From Lachnospiraceae bacterium (GTDB taxonomy: Bacteria; Bacillota; Clostridia; Lachnospirales; Lachnospiraceae), in contig SVFK01000001.1 of NCBI GenBank assembly GCA_015056915.1, positions 219,219 to 283,218 on the forward strand: 64,000 bases of DNA, read 5' to 3'. A model generated the notes under the pieces. It saw only the letters and a list, made by a program, of their open reading frames with translations, ran no database searches and was not told where the DNA came from. Positions 17,125-26,713 of the stretch are shown here, one piece after another. Positions within the stretch are counted from its first letter, which is position 1; every line of letters begins with the position of its first letter. The position numbers and the translations under genes were made by a program.

Positions 17125-18006
17125 CTAGCCTCTGGGATGTGCTTTTGCATACACATCACGCAGATGATTCTTATAGATTACCGCATAAATCTGTGTAGAG
17201 GAAATGTCCGAATGTCCCATCATTTCCTGCACACTGCGTAAATCTGCACCGTTTTCCACCATATGCGCTGCAAAAGAATGCCTCAATGTATGTGGTGTAA
17301 TCTCAGTGGTGATTCCGGCTTTTCTGGCGTAAGACTTTAGCAGTTTCCAAAATCCCTGACGACTCATAGCCTGTCCGTTACAATTTAAAAACAGAATGTC
17401 CATTTCTTCATTAGCCAATTCATCTCTTCCATGCTCAAGATAATCCATCAAAGCATTACGTGCCTTGTTGCCAAAAGGAATGATTCTTTCCTTACTGCCA
17501 TCCCTGCATACGATACAATCTGTTTTCAGATTTACATCGTCCATATGCAGGTTAATCAATTCTGTTACCCGAATGCCTGTTGCATATAAAAGCTCCAACA
17601 TGGCCTTGTCACGTATTTCCTTGGGAGAATCTCCCATGGGTTGCTCCAACAGGGCTGCAATCTCACTCTCCGACATGATTTCGGGCATTTTTTTCTCTAT
17701 CTTAGGAGCCTGCAAGCCTTCGGCAATATTCTTTTCAATCATATACTCCTTCTCAAGAAATGCAAAAAACGCCTTAATAGATGCAATATTTCTTGAAATG
17801 GTAGCCGCTTTGAAATTCTGCGCCTCCAAAAAGCTTATATATGCTTGTAGCGCTGATGCATTCACATCCCTCACCTGAAGAATGCCGCTTTGCTCCAGAA
17901 ATTTCCTAAGCTTGTTGAGGTCACGTCTATAGGAAAGCTGCGTGTTCTCTGACGTATTCTTTTCATTATTCAGATATGCTATAAACAAATCTATCTCTTT
18001 GTTCAT
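17125..18006 (-). CDS. xerD: Tyrosine recombinase XerD
   Basis: 293-aa site-specific recombinase that resolves chromosome dimers. An N-terminal SAM-like domain (about residues 1-85) is followed by the catalytic domain. The catalytic Arg is in ATGIRVTELI, the HxxR motif in HTLRHSFA, the second His in MGHSDISS and the Tyr in TQIY. The ORF track extends further upstream, but MNKEIDLFIAYL at 18006 follows GAGGAAGGG and matches the family start. It has its own promoter. The spoIIM/xerD neighbourhood is conserved in Bacilli and Clostridia. Confidence 0.93.
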   Translation of the reverse strand: MNKEIDLFIAYLNNEKNTSENTQLSYRRDLNKLRKFLEQSGILQVRDVNASALQAYISFLEAQNFKAATISRNIASIKAFFAFLEKEYMIEKNIAEGLQAPKIEKKMPEIMSESEIAALLEQPMGDSPKEIRDKAMLELLYATGIRVTELINLHMDDVNLKTDCIVCRDGSKERIIPFGNKARNALMDYLEHGRDELANEEMDILFLNCNGQAMSRQGFWKLLKSYARKAGITTEITPHTLRHSFAAHMVENGADLRSVQEMMGHSDISSTQIYAVIYKNHLRDVYAKAHPRG

Positions 18007-18064
18007 GTAACGTAGCCCTTCCTCAATTCCGGTAACACCCGCATTTTGAGACGCGGTAAGGTTA

Positions 18065-18093
18065 ATTATAATCAGAAAACCGAGGAAAAGCAA
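18065..18093 (-). promoter_or_regulatory. Promoter of xerD
   Basis: Minus strand TTGCTT, 17-nt spacer, TATAAT, about 60 nt upstream of the chosen xerD start. Confidence 0.6.
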
Positions 18094-18195
18094 GGAGCAA
18101 ATTTCCTATTTTTTTCGGGCTTTTCAGCACTTTTGAACAAAGGTACAATATGAGCCAAAATAGAATTATGTAAATCACAAGATATAGATATTCTA

Positions 18196-18795
18196 TCAAA
18201 AAATTTTTAAAATTTTTTCCAGAAATCCTGGATTTGCAAAACTTTCCAACAGGCAGCCCAGAATCAATCCGCACAATATCAGCACCAGCTGCATCAACCT
18301 CTTAGCCCATGACACACTGTTATCTCCACCTGTCAAGAGGCTACTTTTAAAATAAATGCTTCGATTCAATTTCTCACACCAGAGAAGTAATGCCACGAAG
18401 ACAGGAACATATACGAAGTACTGGGGCATAATTCCGGCAAATACAAATAACATTCCTTTCAAACCGTAGCGCAGCACTACCGCTGCCAAAAAAGCTCCCG
18501 CAGACATACCGTACCAGAAGGTAGCTCCAACGCATACTACCAACCCCAGATAGGTGGTTGCCAGTACCGCCAAAATGACGGCTGTCTCCAGCCGCAATCT
18601 TAAAACATAATAAAAAAGAGCACTGCTGTCAACGGTCATATACTTCATGTGGTATAAAGTGTATTCATCCAATAATCCCGTATTTTCCAGCAAAATGCTC
18701 TTTCCCAAACTCATCATCAGTATTCCTGACAGTAGGCCTGTCAGAAAAATTGCTCCAAGAGGAAGCTTCCCTCTATGTATGTAATATCGCTTCAT
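18196..18795 (-). CDS. spoIIM: Stage II sporulation protein M
   Basis: 199-aa membrane protein with about five helices. In Bacillus SpoIIM is the scaffold of the SpoIIDMP complex that degrades septal peptidoglycan during engulfment. The N-terminal cytoplasmic MKRYYIHRGK, the LTGLLSGI helix and the FWYGMSAGAFLAAVVLRYG segment (about residue 95) fit the family, and length is typical. It lies between a nudix gene and xerD, an order shared with Bacillus relatives. An AGGTG site precedes the ATG. Confidence 0.88.
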   Translation of the reverse strand: MKRYYIHRGKLPLGAIFLTGLLSGILMMSLGKSILLENTGLLDEYTLYHMKYMTVDSSALFYYVLRLRLETAVILAVLATTYLGLVVCVGATFWYGMSAGAFLAAVVLRYGLKGMLFVFAGIMPQYFVYVPVFVALLLWCEKLNRSIYFKSSLLTGGDNSVSWAKRLMQLVLILCGLILGCLLESFANPGFLEKILKIF

Positions 18796-18903
18796 GCACT
18801 CATTTCACCTGCTTTGCACTCTGTTCTGCATATGCAGCATATATTTGAACCTAAAGTCCTCCTCTAATATATGCACCTGCGAAGCGCTTCATGACGAAAT
18901 CTA

Positions 18904-19440
18904 TTACACACCATATTTGGATGCATAAGTCATAATTCCGCAAATAGTTTTTGCATCCTGTATCTTACAATCATAAATCATCTGTTTTAACTCTGCAACA
19001 GAATAAGCCTCTACATTGATAAATTCATCCTCATCCAGATGCTGCACACCCGGTCTCAAATCCTTTGCCAGATAAATATCAATTTTTTCATTGCAAAAGG
19101 CTACTGTGGTATAAATGGAAGAAAGTAATTCAACCTTATCGCAGGTATAGCCGGTTTCTTCCTCCAATTCTCTCAGGGCTGCTATAGCAGTGGGCTCCTC
19201 ACGGCCGTTCAGACCGCCTGCCGGGAGCTCCACCGTCTCACGGTCCAATGCATTTCGATATTGGCGCACCATAAGCAGCTTTCCATCCTCACGCACTGCT
19301 ACTACCGCAGCGGCTCCCTTATGGTCTATCAGGTCCCATTTTGCCACATTACCATTAGGAATCTGCATAGTGTCCTGATAATAATCAATAATTGCGCCCT
19401 TCGCTACAAGCTCACGTTTTATTCGCTTAAATTCTTCCAT
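18904..19440 (-). CDS. NUDIX hydrolase, ADP-ribose pyrophosphatase-like
   Basis: 178-aa hydrolase expected to cleave ADP-ribose to AMP and ribose 5-phosphate. The Nudix box GGLNGREEPTAIAALRELEEETGY spans about residues 75-98 and matches GX5EX7REUXEEXGU. The upstream residues VRQYRNALDRETVELPAG are typical of the NudF subgroup. Its first 14 nt overlap the aminotransferase gene, so the two are probably translated in a coupled way. The NudF-SpoIIM-XerD neighbourhood is known from Bacillus. Confidence 0.9.
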   Translation of the reverse strand: MEEFKRIKRELVAKGAIIDYYQDTMQIPNGNVAKWDLIDHKGAAAVVAVREDGKLLMVRQYRNALDRETVELPAGGLNGREEPTAIAALRELEEETGYTCDKVELLSSIYTTVAFCNEKIDIYLAKDLRPGVQHLDEDEFINVEAYSVAELKQMIYDCKIQDAKTICGIMTYASKYGV

Positions 19441-20725
19441 AATTATCCTCTAATAATTTTTCAATGCTTACCAATTTAACACAAAGCACAAACAAATCGG
19501 TTGCTGCAGCCATTTCCTCCGGAGTAGGGAACGAAGGAGCAATACGGATATTACTATCCTTAGGGTCCTTTCCATAGGGGAAAGTAGCACCCGCACCGGT
19601 CAATACCATTCCTGCCTCCTTACATTTAGCTACAATGGCTTTCGCACAGCCTTCCATTGCATCAAAGGAGATAAAATAACCTCCGTTGGGATTGGTCCAG
19701 GTTCCGATACCCAAGCCTGTCAATTCCCTATCCAGCACCTGCAGAACAGCCTCGAATTTGGGGCGCATTAAAGCAGCGTGCTTTTGCATATGGGCTTTCA
19801 GACCGTTTACGTCTTTAAAATAGCGCGCATGCCGAAGCTGATTAATCTTATCATGTCCTATGGTCTGGACGGTCATCTGACTCTGGATATAATTAATATT
19901 TTCCACAGATGAAGCGATAGCAGACACACCGGAGCCGGAGAAGGTAACCTTGGATGTGGATGCGAAAATATAGACCATATTGGGGTTGCCGGATTTCTCA
20001 CACTCCTCAAGGATGTTCAGAATCTCATCCTGCCTGTCCTCATACAAATGATGAATGCAATATGCATTGTCCCAATAAATACGAAAATCCTCTGCTGCAG
20101 GCTTTAAGCTTGCAAAACGCTTAACCACCTCATCTGAGTAAGAAATACCTGTTGGGTTGGAATATTTCGGTACACACCAAATACCCTTTACTGAGGCATC
20201 ATTATTGACATATTGCTCTACCATATCCATATCGGGACCATCATTGTAAAGTGGTATATTAATCATCTCTATTCCAAAATATTCTGTTATCTTAAAATGT
20301 CTGTCGTATCCGGGAACGGGACACAGAAACTTAACCTTATCCAACTTACACCAAGGTGTAGAACCATTCACACCCTTCATCATAGAACGAGATACCGTAT
20401 CGTACATAATATTTAAACTAGAATTACCACAGATAAGAACATTATCCTTATTAACAGACATCATTCCTGCCATAAGTCTTCTGCACTCACCAATACCGTC
20501 CAAATCACCGTAATTGCGCGTATCATTACCAAGTGCAGTTCTCATATCAGAGGTACTGTTAATAACATCAAGCATGGGCATAGAAATGTCTAACTGTGAA
20601 ATACCCGGCTTTCCTCTGGACATGTCTAATTTTAATCCCTTTCCTTTTGCCTCCTCATATGCATCAGATAACTGTGTCTTTAGTGATAACAATTCTTCTC
20701 TGGTCAAATCCTGATATGCTTTCAT
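19427..20725 (-). CDS. Aspartate aminotransferase, subgroup Ic
   Basis: PLP enzyme of 432 aa. It resembles the separate Ic branch of aspartate aminotransferases described in bacteria rather than AspB or AspC: SRGKPGISQLDISMPMLD near residue 37, DNAYCIHHLYED near 220, the PLP lysine in FASTSKVTFSGSG (about 255) and a C-terminal RIAPSFPTPEEM. The role is aspartate/oxaloacetate exchange with glutamate. AGGAGG precedes the ATG. The 140-nt leader contains a TATAAT at 20852-20857 (minus) without a convincing -35. Confidence 0.88.
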   Translation of the reverse strand: MKAYQDLTREELLSLKTQLSDAYEEAKGKGLKLDMSRGKPGISQLDISMPMLDVINSTSDMRTALGNDTRNYGDLDGIGECRRLMAGMMSVNKDNVLICGNSSLNIMYDTVSRSMMKGVNGSTPWCKLDKVKFLCPVPGYDRHFKITEYFGIEMINIPLYNDGPDMDMVEQYVNNDASVKGIWCVPKYSNPTGISYSDEVVKRFASLKPAAEDFRIYWDNAYCIHHLYEDRQDEILNILEECEKSGNPNMVYIFASTSKVTFSGSGVSAIASSVENINYIQSQMTVQTIGHDKINQLRHARYFKDVNGLKAHMQKHAALMRPKFEAVLQVLDRELTGLGIGTWTNPNGGYFISFDAMEGCAKAIVAKCKEAGMVLTGAGATFPYGKDPKDSNIRIAPSFPTPEEMAAATDLFVLCVKLVSIEKLLEDNYGRI

Positions 20726-20910
20726 AATTTCCCTCCTAATGCCTTATTGAAACAAATCCACCTGTTCATTTAAGGCTCAAACGCAAGATTTTGATTTTTT
20801 CTGCTTACGTTTCGTTACAGTTTGGATAATCGTATACAATCATACATTTCAATTATAATACTATAAGATGCTCTATTTCACAAGAGGAAATTTATTTTTT
20901 CTCGAAATAA

Positions 20911-20941
20911 AAACCGTTGTACTTTAAAAGCACAACGGTTT
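20911..20941 (-). terminator. Intrinsic terminator after rny
   Basis: 10-bp stem AAACCGTTGT / ACAACGGTTT with partly paired loop (CTTT/AAAG), followed on the minus strand by TTTATTTCG. It separates rny from the aminotransferase gene. Confidence 0.85.
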
Positions 20942-20984
20942 CTCATTCTTATTAAATTTTCAAGCTTGAACTGTATTATGGAAA

Positions 20985-22547
20985 TTATTTCGCATAATCA
21001 ATTACGCGGCTCTCACGGATTACATTAACTTTAATCTGACCAGGATATTCCAACTCAGCCTCAATCTGCTTGGAAATCTCTCGAGCCATAAGTACCATGT
21101 CGGCATCTGTAATCTGCTCGGGCACAACCATAACACGAACTTCACGACCTGCCTGAATAGCAAAAGATTTATCTACACCTTTGAAATTGTTTGTTATTTC
21201 TTCTAATTGCTTTAATCTGCTAGTATAGGTTTCCAATGTTTCCCTTCTAGCTCCCGGTCTTGCAGCAGAAATTGTATCAGCAGCTTGTACGATACATGCA
21301 ATCAGGGAAGTAGGCTCTACATCGCCATGGTGAGACTCAACCGCATTAATAACGGTTGCGTTCTCTTTGTATTTTCTACAAAGCTCAACTCCCAACTGAA
21401 TATGGGAGCCTTCCATCTCATGGTCAACAGACTTACCAATATCATGCAGTAAACCTGCTCTCTTAGCAAGTCGCACATCCAATCCCATTTCTGCGGCTAA
21501 CAGTCCTGACAACTGAGCAACCTCAATAGAATGCTTCAATGCGTTCTGACCATAACTGGTTCTAAACTTCATCTTTCCGAGTAATCTTACAAGCTCAGGA
21601 TGAATACCATGAACACCAACCTCTAAGGTTGCAGCTTCACCCTCTTCTTTTATCATTACTTCTACTTCTTTTTGCGCCTTTTCTACCATTTCTTCAATTC
21701 TGGCAGGATGGATACGTCCATCTACGATTAATTTTTCAAGGGCAATTCTTGCTACCTCACGACGAATAGGGTCAAAACCGGACAATATAACTGCCTCAGG
21801 AGTATCATCAATAATTAAATCAACACCTGTCATCGTTTCCAAGGTACGAATATTACGTCCTTCTCTACCGATGATTCTACCCTTCATTTCATCATTAGGA
21901 AGCTGCACAACGGATATGGTAGTTTCAGAGACATGATCTGCTGCACATCTCTGGATTGCAGATACTACATATTCTTTGGCTTTCTTGTCTGCTTCTTCTT
22001 TGGCACGGCTTTCCATTTCTTTAATCATTACAGCCGTTTCATGTTTTACTTCATCTTCAACAATTTTCAATAAGTAGTCTTTTGCTTGTTCAGAGGTTAA
22101 TCCAGAAATTCGTTCCAGTTCCTGTACGCGTTGTTCGTTCAGTTTGGATACTTCTTCCTTCATTTTATTGAGGGATTCTTCCTTAGCTGCCAAACTGGAC
22201 TCACGTTTCTCAAGTGCATCGGCCTTCTTATCGATGTTCTCTTCCTTTTGCTGTACTCTGCGTTCATAGCGTTGAGCTTCTGCTCTACGTTCCTTGATTT
22301 CCTTGTCAAGCTCATTCTTAGTACGAATGGACTCTTCCTTTACCTCAAGTAATGACTCGCGCTTCTTAGTCTCAGCAGTTTTCAGGGCTTCATCAATAAT
22401 CTCTCTTGCTTTCTCTTCTGCATTACCGATAGTATTGGCAGCGTTCTTCTTCTGGTAGGAAGTAGTAGCTATTGCCGTAATCACTGCAGTAACAAGAATC
22501 GCAACGAGAATACAGACCACTAATACTATGATAGTCGTGGTATCCAC
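20985..22547 (-). CDS. rny: Ribonuclease Y
   Basis: Membrane-anchored endoribonuclease of 520 aa that starts mRNA decay in Gram-positive bacteria. An N-terminal membrane helix (about residues 5-28), a long coiled coil (about 35-190), a KH domain with [15 protein letters not shown] (about 225) and an HD domain with [10 protein letters not shown] (about 367) are all visible. The start is GTG at 22547. Its Shine-Dalgarno lies in a small perfect hairpin (AGGAG-GTG-CTCCT), which may lower or control initiation. It has its own promoter about 140 nt upstream. Confidence 0.97.
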   Translation of the reverse strand: MDTTTIIVLVVCILVAILVTAVITAIATTSYQKKNAANTIGNAEEKAREIIDEALKTAETKKRESLLEVKEESIRTKNELDKEIKERRAEAQRYERRVQQKEENIDKKADALEKRESSLAAKEESLNKMKEEVSKLNEQRVQELERISGLTSEQAKDYLLKIVEDEVKHETAVMIKEMESRAKEEADKKAKEYVVSAIQRCAADHVSETTISVVQLPNDEMKGRIIGREGRNIRTLETMTGVDLIIDDTPEAVILSGFDPIRREVARIALEKLIVDGRIHPARIEEMVEKAQKEVEVMIKEEGEAATLEVGVHGIHPELVRLLGKMKFRTSYGQNALKHSIEVAQLSGLLAAEMGLDVRLAKRAGLLHDIGKSVDHEMEGSHIQLGVELCRKYKENATVINAVESHHGDVEPTSLIACIVQAADTISAARPGARRETLETYTSRLKQLEEITNNFKGVDKSFAIQAGREVRVMVVPEQITDADMVLMAREISKQIEAELEYPGQIKVNVIRESRVIDYAK

Positions 22548-22548
22548 T

Positions 22549-22561
22549 ACAGGAGCACCTC
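22549..22561 (-). promoter_or_regulatory. Hairpin sequestering the rny ribosome site
   Basis: On the minus strand AGGAG-GTG-CTCCT forms a 5-bp stem with a 3-nt loop, covering the Shine-Dalgarno just upstream of the GTG start of rny. Seen directly; a regulatory effect is inference. Confidence 0.45.
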
Positions 22562-22688
22562 CTTATTAAATTTTCATTGTACATTTTGCTGTAAAACGAT
22601 ATAACGTCTTACATTTTATAATAGAATGTATGTACATGTCCCTCTCGAGACGCAGAAAACATTCTAACAAGCAATTTACAACAGTTAA

Positions 22689-22717
22689 ATTTTAAACTGA
22701 AATAATAGTTATGTCAA
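22689..22717 (-). promoter_or_regulatory. Promoter of rny
   Basis: Minus strand TTGACA, 17-nt spacer, TAAAAT, giving a leader of about 135 nt before rny. Confidence 0.65.
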
Positions 22718-22785
22718 GTACAAGTCTCAATATCTTCCAAATAATGTAGCTATTTTTTACATTATTTGTGCATTTGTTACGATTT

Positions 22786-23406
22786 CTAATAAAAATCGCT
22801 TTTCCCAAGTGCCTTGCGTATTTGCTCCGCCGAAAAGCCTTTTCTCATCAGAAATGCACAAAGCTTATTCTGTTCCTTATAATCTGTGTGCGCCGGATCA
22901 TATTTCTTTTTGGTAAGAAGATTTTGTATCATGGTCTGCTCGTCCTGAACACCACCCTGTTCCTCCCAATCCGCGAAGGCATGTTCAATCACTTCACGAG
23001 CAATCCCCTTAGCCAGCAAATCCTGCTCCATCCTCCTGCGACTTCGACTGTTCTCATGGTAGGTGATATAATCCACAGCGTAACGTGCATCATCCGTATA
23101 ATGAAAGGCGGCAACATATTCTAACGCCTGCTCTATCACAGCTTCCGGATAAAGTCCCTGCTTTAGCTTAGCGCGCAACTGAGCTGTTGTATACTCTCTG
23201 CTCTGTAACAGATTCATCGCACGCAACTTTGCCCGCTTCGGCAGTACCTCCTCCATAATCCTTTGGTAATCTTCCGGAGCTATTTCTTCTCCCTCACGTA
23301 TATGATAAATACGCAATTCGCCTTTGTATAAAACAAAGGCGAATTCCTGTTCAATATATATTTTACTACGACGCTTTGACAGCTCCACAATCTGTGTTAC
23401 TCTCAT
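22786..23406 (-). CDS. recX: Regulatory protein RecX
   Basis: 206-aa modulator that binds RecA filaments. The three tandem three-helix RecX repeats can be followed (about residues 55-190), including LLQSREYTTAQLRAKL and LAKGIAREVIEHAF, and the N-terminal extension common in Firmicutes is present. It lies 15 nt downstream of recA and should be SOS-induced with it. AGGAT lies just before the ATG. Confidence 0.92.
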   Translation of the reverse strand: MRVTQIVELSKRRSKIYIEQEFAFVLYKGELRIYHIREGEEIAPEDYQRIMEEVLPKRAKLRAMNLLQSREYTTAQLRAKLKQGLYPEAVIEQALEYVAAFHYTDDARYAVDYITYHENSRSRRRMEQDLLAKGIAREVIEHAFADWEEQGGVQDEQTMIQNLLTKKKYDPAHTDYKEQNKLCAFLMRKGFSAEQIRKALGKSDFY

Positions 23407-23421
23407 ATATTATCCTACCCA

Positions 23422-24477
23422 TCAATCCTTCTTAGCTGCTTTTGCTGCTTTCTCCCCACCTGCTTCGGCAGTATCCGTTACAGCATCCAAACCGTAATGC
23501 GCACGCACCTTTTGCACTACCACATTACATACTTCCGGATTATCTCTTAAGTATTGCTTCGCATTTTCACGACCCTGCCCGATCTTATTACCTTCATATG
23601 CATACCATGCACCAGACTTTACAATAACATCGCAGCTTGCCGCCAAATCAAGAATATCCCCCACCATAGAGATACCCTCACCAAACATAATATCAAATTC
23701 CGCTTCCTTAAAAGGAGGTGCAATCTTATTCTTAACAACCTTAACACGAGTACGATTACCGATTACTTCTCCGCCCTGCTTTAAGGATTCGATTCTTCTC
23801 ACATCCAAACGAACAGAGGAGTAGAATTTCAAAGCACGACCGCCGGTAGTAGTCTCGGGATTACCAAACATGATGCCCACCTTTTCACGCAGCTGGTTAA
23901 TAAAAATAACCGTACAGTTGGATTTGCTGATAACGGCAGTCAGCTTACGAAGCGCCTGTGACATCAGGCGTGCCTGCAAGCCCACATGACTATCTCCCAT
24001 ATCACCGTCAATCTCTGCCTTGGGAACCAATGCTGCCACAGAGTCCACTACAATAATATCAATAGCACCGGAGCGCACCATGGTCTCCGTAATCTCCAAC
24101 GCCTGCTCTCCGTTATCCGGCTGAGAGATATACAGATTGTCAATATCAACACCGATATTCTTGGCATATACAGGATCTAATGCATGCTCTGCATCAATAA
24201 AACCGGCAATACCGCCTCTCTTCTGCACTTCTGCAATCATATGTAAGGTTACTGTAGTCTTACCACTGGACTCCGGTCCGTATATTTCAATAATTCTACC
24301 CTTAGGAATGCCTCCCAGTCCCAGGGCAATATCCAGACTTAATGCGCCTGTAGGAATGGTCTCAACATTCATCTGTGCAGACGGGTCTCCCAACTTCATT
24401 ACAGCGCCCTTGCCGTACTGCTTCTCAATCTGGCTCAGTGCCGCATCCAATGCTCTCAGCTTGTCATCTCTTTCCAT
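23422..24477 (-). CDS. recA: Recombinase RecA
   Basis: 351-aa DNA strand-exchange protein and SOS co-protease. The Walker [10 protein letters not shown] (about residue 65), [13 protein letters not shown] (about 140) and [21 protein letters not shown] (about 195) blocks are intact. The ORF track begins at an upstream TTG that lies in the ribosome site itself; the ATG at 24477 after AAGGAG is correct. Two LexA boxes lie in the promoter, so it is SOS-controlled. recX follows in the same transcript. Confidence 0.98.
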   Translation of the reverse strand: MERDDKLRALDAALSQIEKQYGKGAVMKLGDPSAQMNVETIPTGALSLDIALGLGGIPKGRIIEIYGPESSGKTTVTLHMIAEVQKRGGIAGFIDAEHALDPVYAKNIGVDIDNLYISQPDNGEQALEITETMVRSGAIDIIVVDSVAALVPKAEIDGDMGDSHVGLQARLMSQALRKLTAVISKSNCTVIFINQLREKVGIMFGNPETTTGGRALKFYSSVRLDVRRIESLKQGGEVIGNRTRVKVVKNKIAPPFKEAEFDIMFGEGISMVGDILDLAASCDVIVKSGAWYAYEGNKIGQGRENAKQYLRDNPEVCNVVVQKVRAHYGLDAVTDTAEAGGEKAAKAAKKD

Positions 24478-24499
24478 ACAAAATCTCCTTTTCCTCAAG

Positions 24500-24511
24500 G
24501 AACAAACGTTC
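24500..24511 (-). promoter_or_regulatory. LexA box proximal to recA
   Basis: GAACAAACGTTC, an exact GAAC-N4-GTTC Gram-positive LexA/DinR operator, located between the -10 element and the ribosome site. Confidence 0.85.
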
Positions 24512-24524
24512 TGTCATTACTGAT

Positions 24525-24554
24525 AATATAAAACATTTGTTCGTATTTGTCAAT
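24525..24554 (-). promoter_or_regulatory. recA promoter with an internal LexA box
   Basis: Minus strand TTGACA (24549-24554), 18-nt spacer, TATATT (24525-24530). A second operator, GAACAAATGTTT (24531-24542), fills the spacer next to the -10, so bound LexA would directly block polymerase. Confidence 0.85.
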
Positions 24555-24754
24555 GCTTATTTTTGAAAGCTGTAAAGAATTTGTCCTTTTTGCTTTCCTG
24601 CTTTATAATTTACACTGTTTTATATCCAATAAAACTCCCTCAATCGCATCCCTCCTATTTTTTCATTTTTCTGAAATCTGAAATTTGTGGCGAAATGCCG
24701 GAACAAGAGGCATAAGAAAGATTCTCCTATGCTTTACAGAAATATCAGATATAG

Positions 24755-24803
24755 AAAATGTATCACAAATCCCATACAGACGCAAGGATTTATGATACAT
24801 TTT
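24755..24803 (-). terminator. Hairpin terminator after cinA
   Basis: 18-nt arms AAAATGTATCACAAATCC / GGATTTATGATACATTTT with one mismatch, followed by CTATATC on the minus strand. It separates cinA from recA. The remaining 200 nt up to the recA promoter hold nothing I can support. Confidence 0.65.
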
Positions 24804-24824
24804 ATAGCTTCTGAATATTAATTT

Positions 24825-26090
24825 TTATTTCTTACCAAATGTCACCTTACTAAAATACTCCAACATACACTTGCGCATTAAAATCAATGCTGCTGAGGTT
24901 GCCCCCTCTCGTATTTTATTGCGGTTACCCTTGAAGTGATATTTCTTAACGGTTACCTTACCCTTAACAGCACAGGCGATATACACTAAGCCAACCGGCT
25001 TTTCCTTGCTGCCGCCATCAGGTCCGGCAATCCCCGTAATTGCCACCGCAACGTCAGCCTTAACTGCTAAGGCAGCTCCCTTTGCCATTTCCTCTGCTGT
25101 ATGAGCACTTACAGCACCATGCTTATCAAGAGTCGCTTTCTTTACTCCCAATAGCTTTTTCTTCGATTTGTTGGAATAGGTTACAAAGCCTGCCTTATAC
25201 ACATCGGACACGCCCGGCACATTGATTAATCTGGCAGAAAGCATACCTCCTGTACAGGACTCCGCACAGGTCACTGAAAGCTTATTGGCAACCAGCAGAT
25301 CTGCTACAGCTTTTTCCAAAGTAACATCCACATCCGTGGTATATACATCCTCGCCGAATCTGGCTTTCAATTCCTTTACCACCGGCTTAATCAGCTTATT
25401 GGCCTGCTTTTCATTATCAGCTGCTGCCGTGACACGAATGTGTACCTCGCCTGTCTTGGCATAGGTTGCAATGGTAGGATTCGTCTGTTGGTCAATCATA
25501 TCCTTTACAGTAGTCTCTACCTGACTTTCAGAAACGCCACAGATTTTCACTGTCTGGGAGCTGATAATTCCCGGTGTAAGCTTATCCAGATAAGGAGCTA
25601 CACTTTCCTCAAACATGGGAAGCAATTCGTTAGGCGGTCCCGGAAGCAGAATCACCTTAGCCCCCTCGGTTTCTATAATAACACCCGGTGCTGTACCGTT
25701 ATTATTATCTAATATAATTGCCCCCTCAGGCATCATTGCCTGTTTCCAGTTGTTTTCCGTAGGCTTAATATCCCTTGCAGCAAAATATTCTGCAATACGC
25801 TCCATGCTGCGTTCGTCCACTGCAAGCTTCCTACCGCACACCTTTGCCGCAACCTCTTTGGTCAAATCATCCTCGGTGGGACCTAAGCCACCGGACAGAA
25901 TCACAATATCCGAACGTTCCACTGCACAGGTAAGCACCTGCGTCAGACGTTCTTCATTGTCACCTACTACGGACTGAAAATAGCAGGATAATCCCAGACC
26001 CGCACATTTCTCTGCAAGATATGCGGCATTGGTATTTACAATATTTCCCAGTAAGATTTCCGTTCCTACACATATGATTTCTACAGTCAT
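24825..26090 (-). CDS. cinA: CinA: nicotinamide-nucleotide amidase with MoaB-like domain
   Basis: 421-aa two-domain protein. The N-terminal MoaB/COG1058 domain (about residues 1-170, with GTEILLGNIVNTNA, SGGLGPTEDDLT and LPGPPNELLPMF) is linked to the C-terminal PncC amidase domain (about 260-415, with CAESCTGGMLSARL and AITGIAGPDGG). It recycles NMN to nicotinate mononucleotide and removes ADP-ribose-type by-products. pgsA-cinA-recA is a conserved order. AGAGGAC precedes the ATG. Confidence 0.95.
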   Translation of the reverse strand: MTVEIICVGTEILLGNIVNTNAAYLAEKCAGLGLSCYFQSVVGDNEERLTQVLTCAVERSDIVILSGGLGPTEDDLTKEVAAKVCGRKLAVDERSMERIAEYFAARDIKPTENNWKQAMMPEGAIILDNNNGTAPGVIIETEGAKVILLPGPPNELLPMFEESVAPYLDKLTPGIISSQTVKICGVSESQVETTVKDMIDQQTNPTIATYAKTGEVHIRVTAAADNEKQANKLIKPVVKELKARFGEDVYTTDVDVTLEKAVADLLVANKLSVTCAESCTGGMLSARLINVPGVSDVYKAGFVTYSNKSKKKLLGVKKATLDKHGAVSAHTAEEMAKGAALAVKADVAVAITGIAGPDGGSKEKPVGLVYIACAVKGKVTVKKYHFKGNRNKIREGATSAALILMRKCMLEYFSKVTFGKK

Positions 26091-26131
26091 CTATGTCCTC
26101 TTTTCCGTCTAAAGCATTCTGCATTTTCTAT

Positions 26132-26713
26132 TTATTTTGTATCTTTCATAACATCCTTATTCTTAATCAGGTAGTCAATCAAAGAGATTATTGTAAGTGC
26201 CAGGGATATCCACATAATAATATCCGTCAGAAGCCAAAGCGCCGGAATATTGGCCAGCATCAGGCACACCATAATCATCTGAAAGGTGGTTTTAAACTTG
26301 CCCCAGTAGCTTGCTGCAATCACCACTCCATTGTCAGAAGCAATCAGGCGGAAACCGCTGATAATAAATTCACGGCTGATAATAATAATAACTACCCAGG
26401 AAGGAATACGTCCCAGCTCTACAAGAGCAATCAATGCCGCACATACAAGCAGCTTATCTGCCAACGGGTCCATAAATTTACCGAAATTGGTTACCAGACC
26501 ATATTTCCGGGCAATCTTGCCATCTATCAAATCTGTCAGGCTGGCAATAATAAAGATTGCCAAGGCAATATAATCCACATATTCCATGATTCCGCCGAAA
26601 ATAGCACAAAACCAACCCCACTCATGATAACGGCCCAAGAGCAAAAGCACAAAGGGCAATATCAAAATCACGCGAAAAATAGTTAGCTTATTGGGTAAAT
26701 TCATTTTACTCAT
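26132..26713 (-). CDS. pgsA: CDP-diacylglycerol-glycerol-3-phosphate 3-phosphatidyltransferase
   Basis: Membrane enzyme (193 aa, about five helices) that commits CDP-diacylglycerol to phosphatidylglycerol. The CDP-alcohol phosphotransferase motif DLIDGKIARKYGLVTNFGKFMDPLADK lies near residue 55 and keeps all acidic residues. The start at 26713 is chosen because GGAG lies 9 nt upstream; it overlaps the end of rimO by 8 nt. A second ATG three codons later is also possible. Confidence 0.95.
   Translation of the reverse strand: MSKMNLPNKLTIFRVILILPFVLLLLGRYHEWGWFCAIFGGIMEYVDYIALAIFIIASLTDLIDGKIARKYGLVTNFGKFMDPLADKLLVCAALIALVELGRIPSWVVIIIISREFIISGFRLIASDNGVVIAASYWGKFKTTFQMIMVCLMLANIPALWLLTDIIMWISLALTIISLIDYLIKNKDVMKDTK

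Noticed and set aside
18062-18274. 70-aa minus-strand ORF overlapping spoIIM
   Set aside because: It overlaps the conserved C-terminus of spoIIM in another frame and has no ribosome site.
22738-22768. 11-bp AT-rich hairpin after recX as a terminator
   Set aside because: CAAATAATGTA/TACATTATTTG has no U-tract on either strand, so I did not call it a terminator.
26093-26686. 197-aa plus-strand ORF opposite pgsA
   Set aside because: Antisense to the CDP-alcohol phosphotransferase motif; composition is that of a shadow frame.
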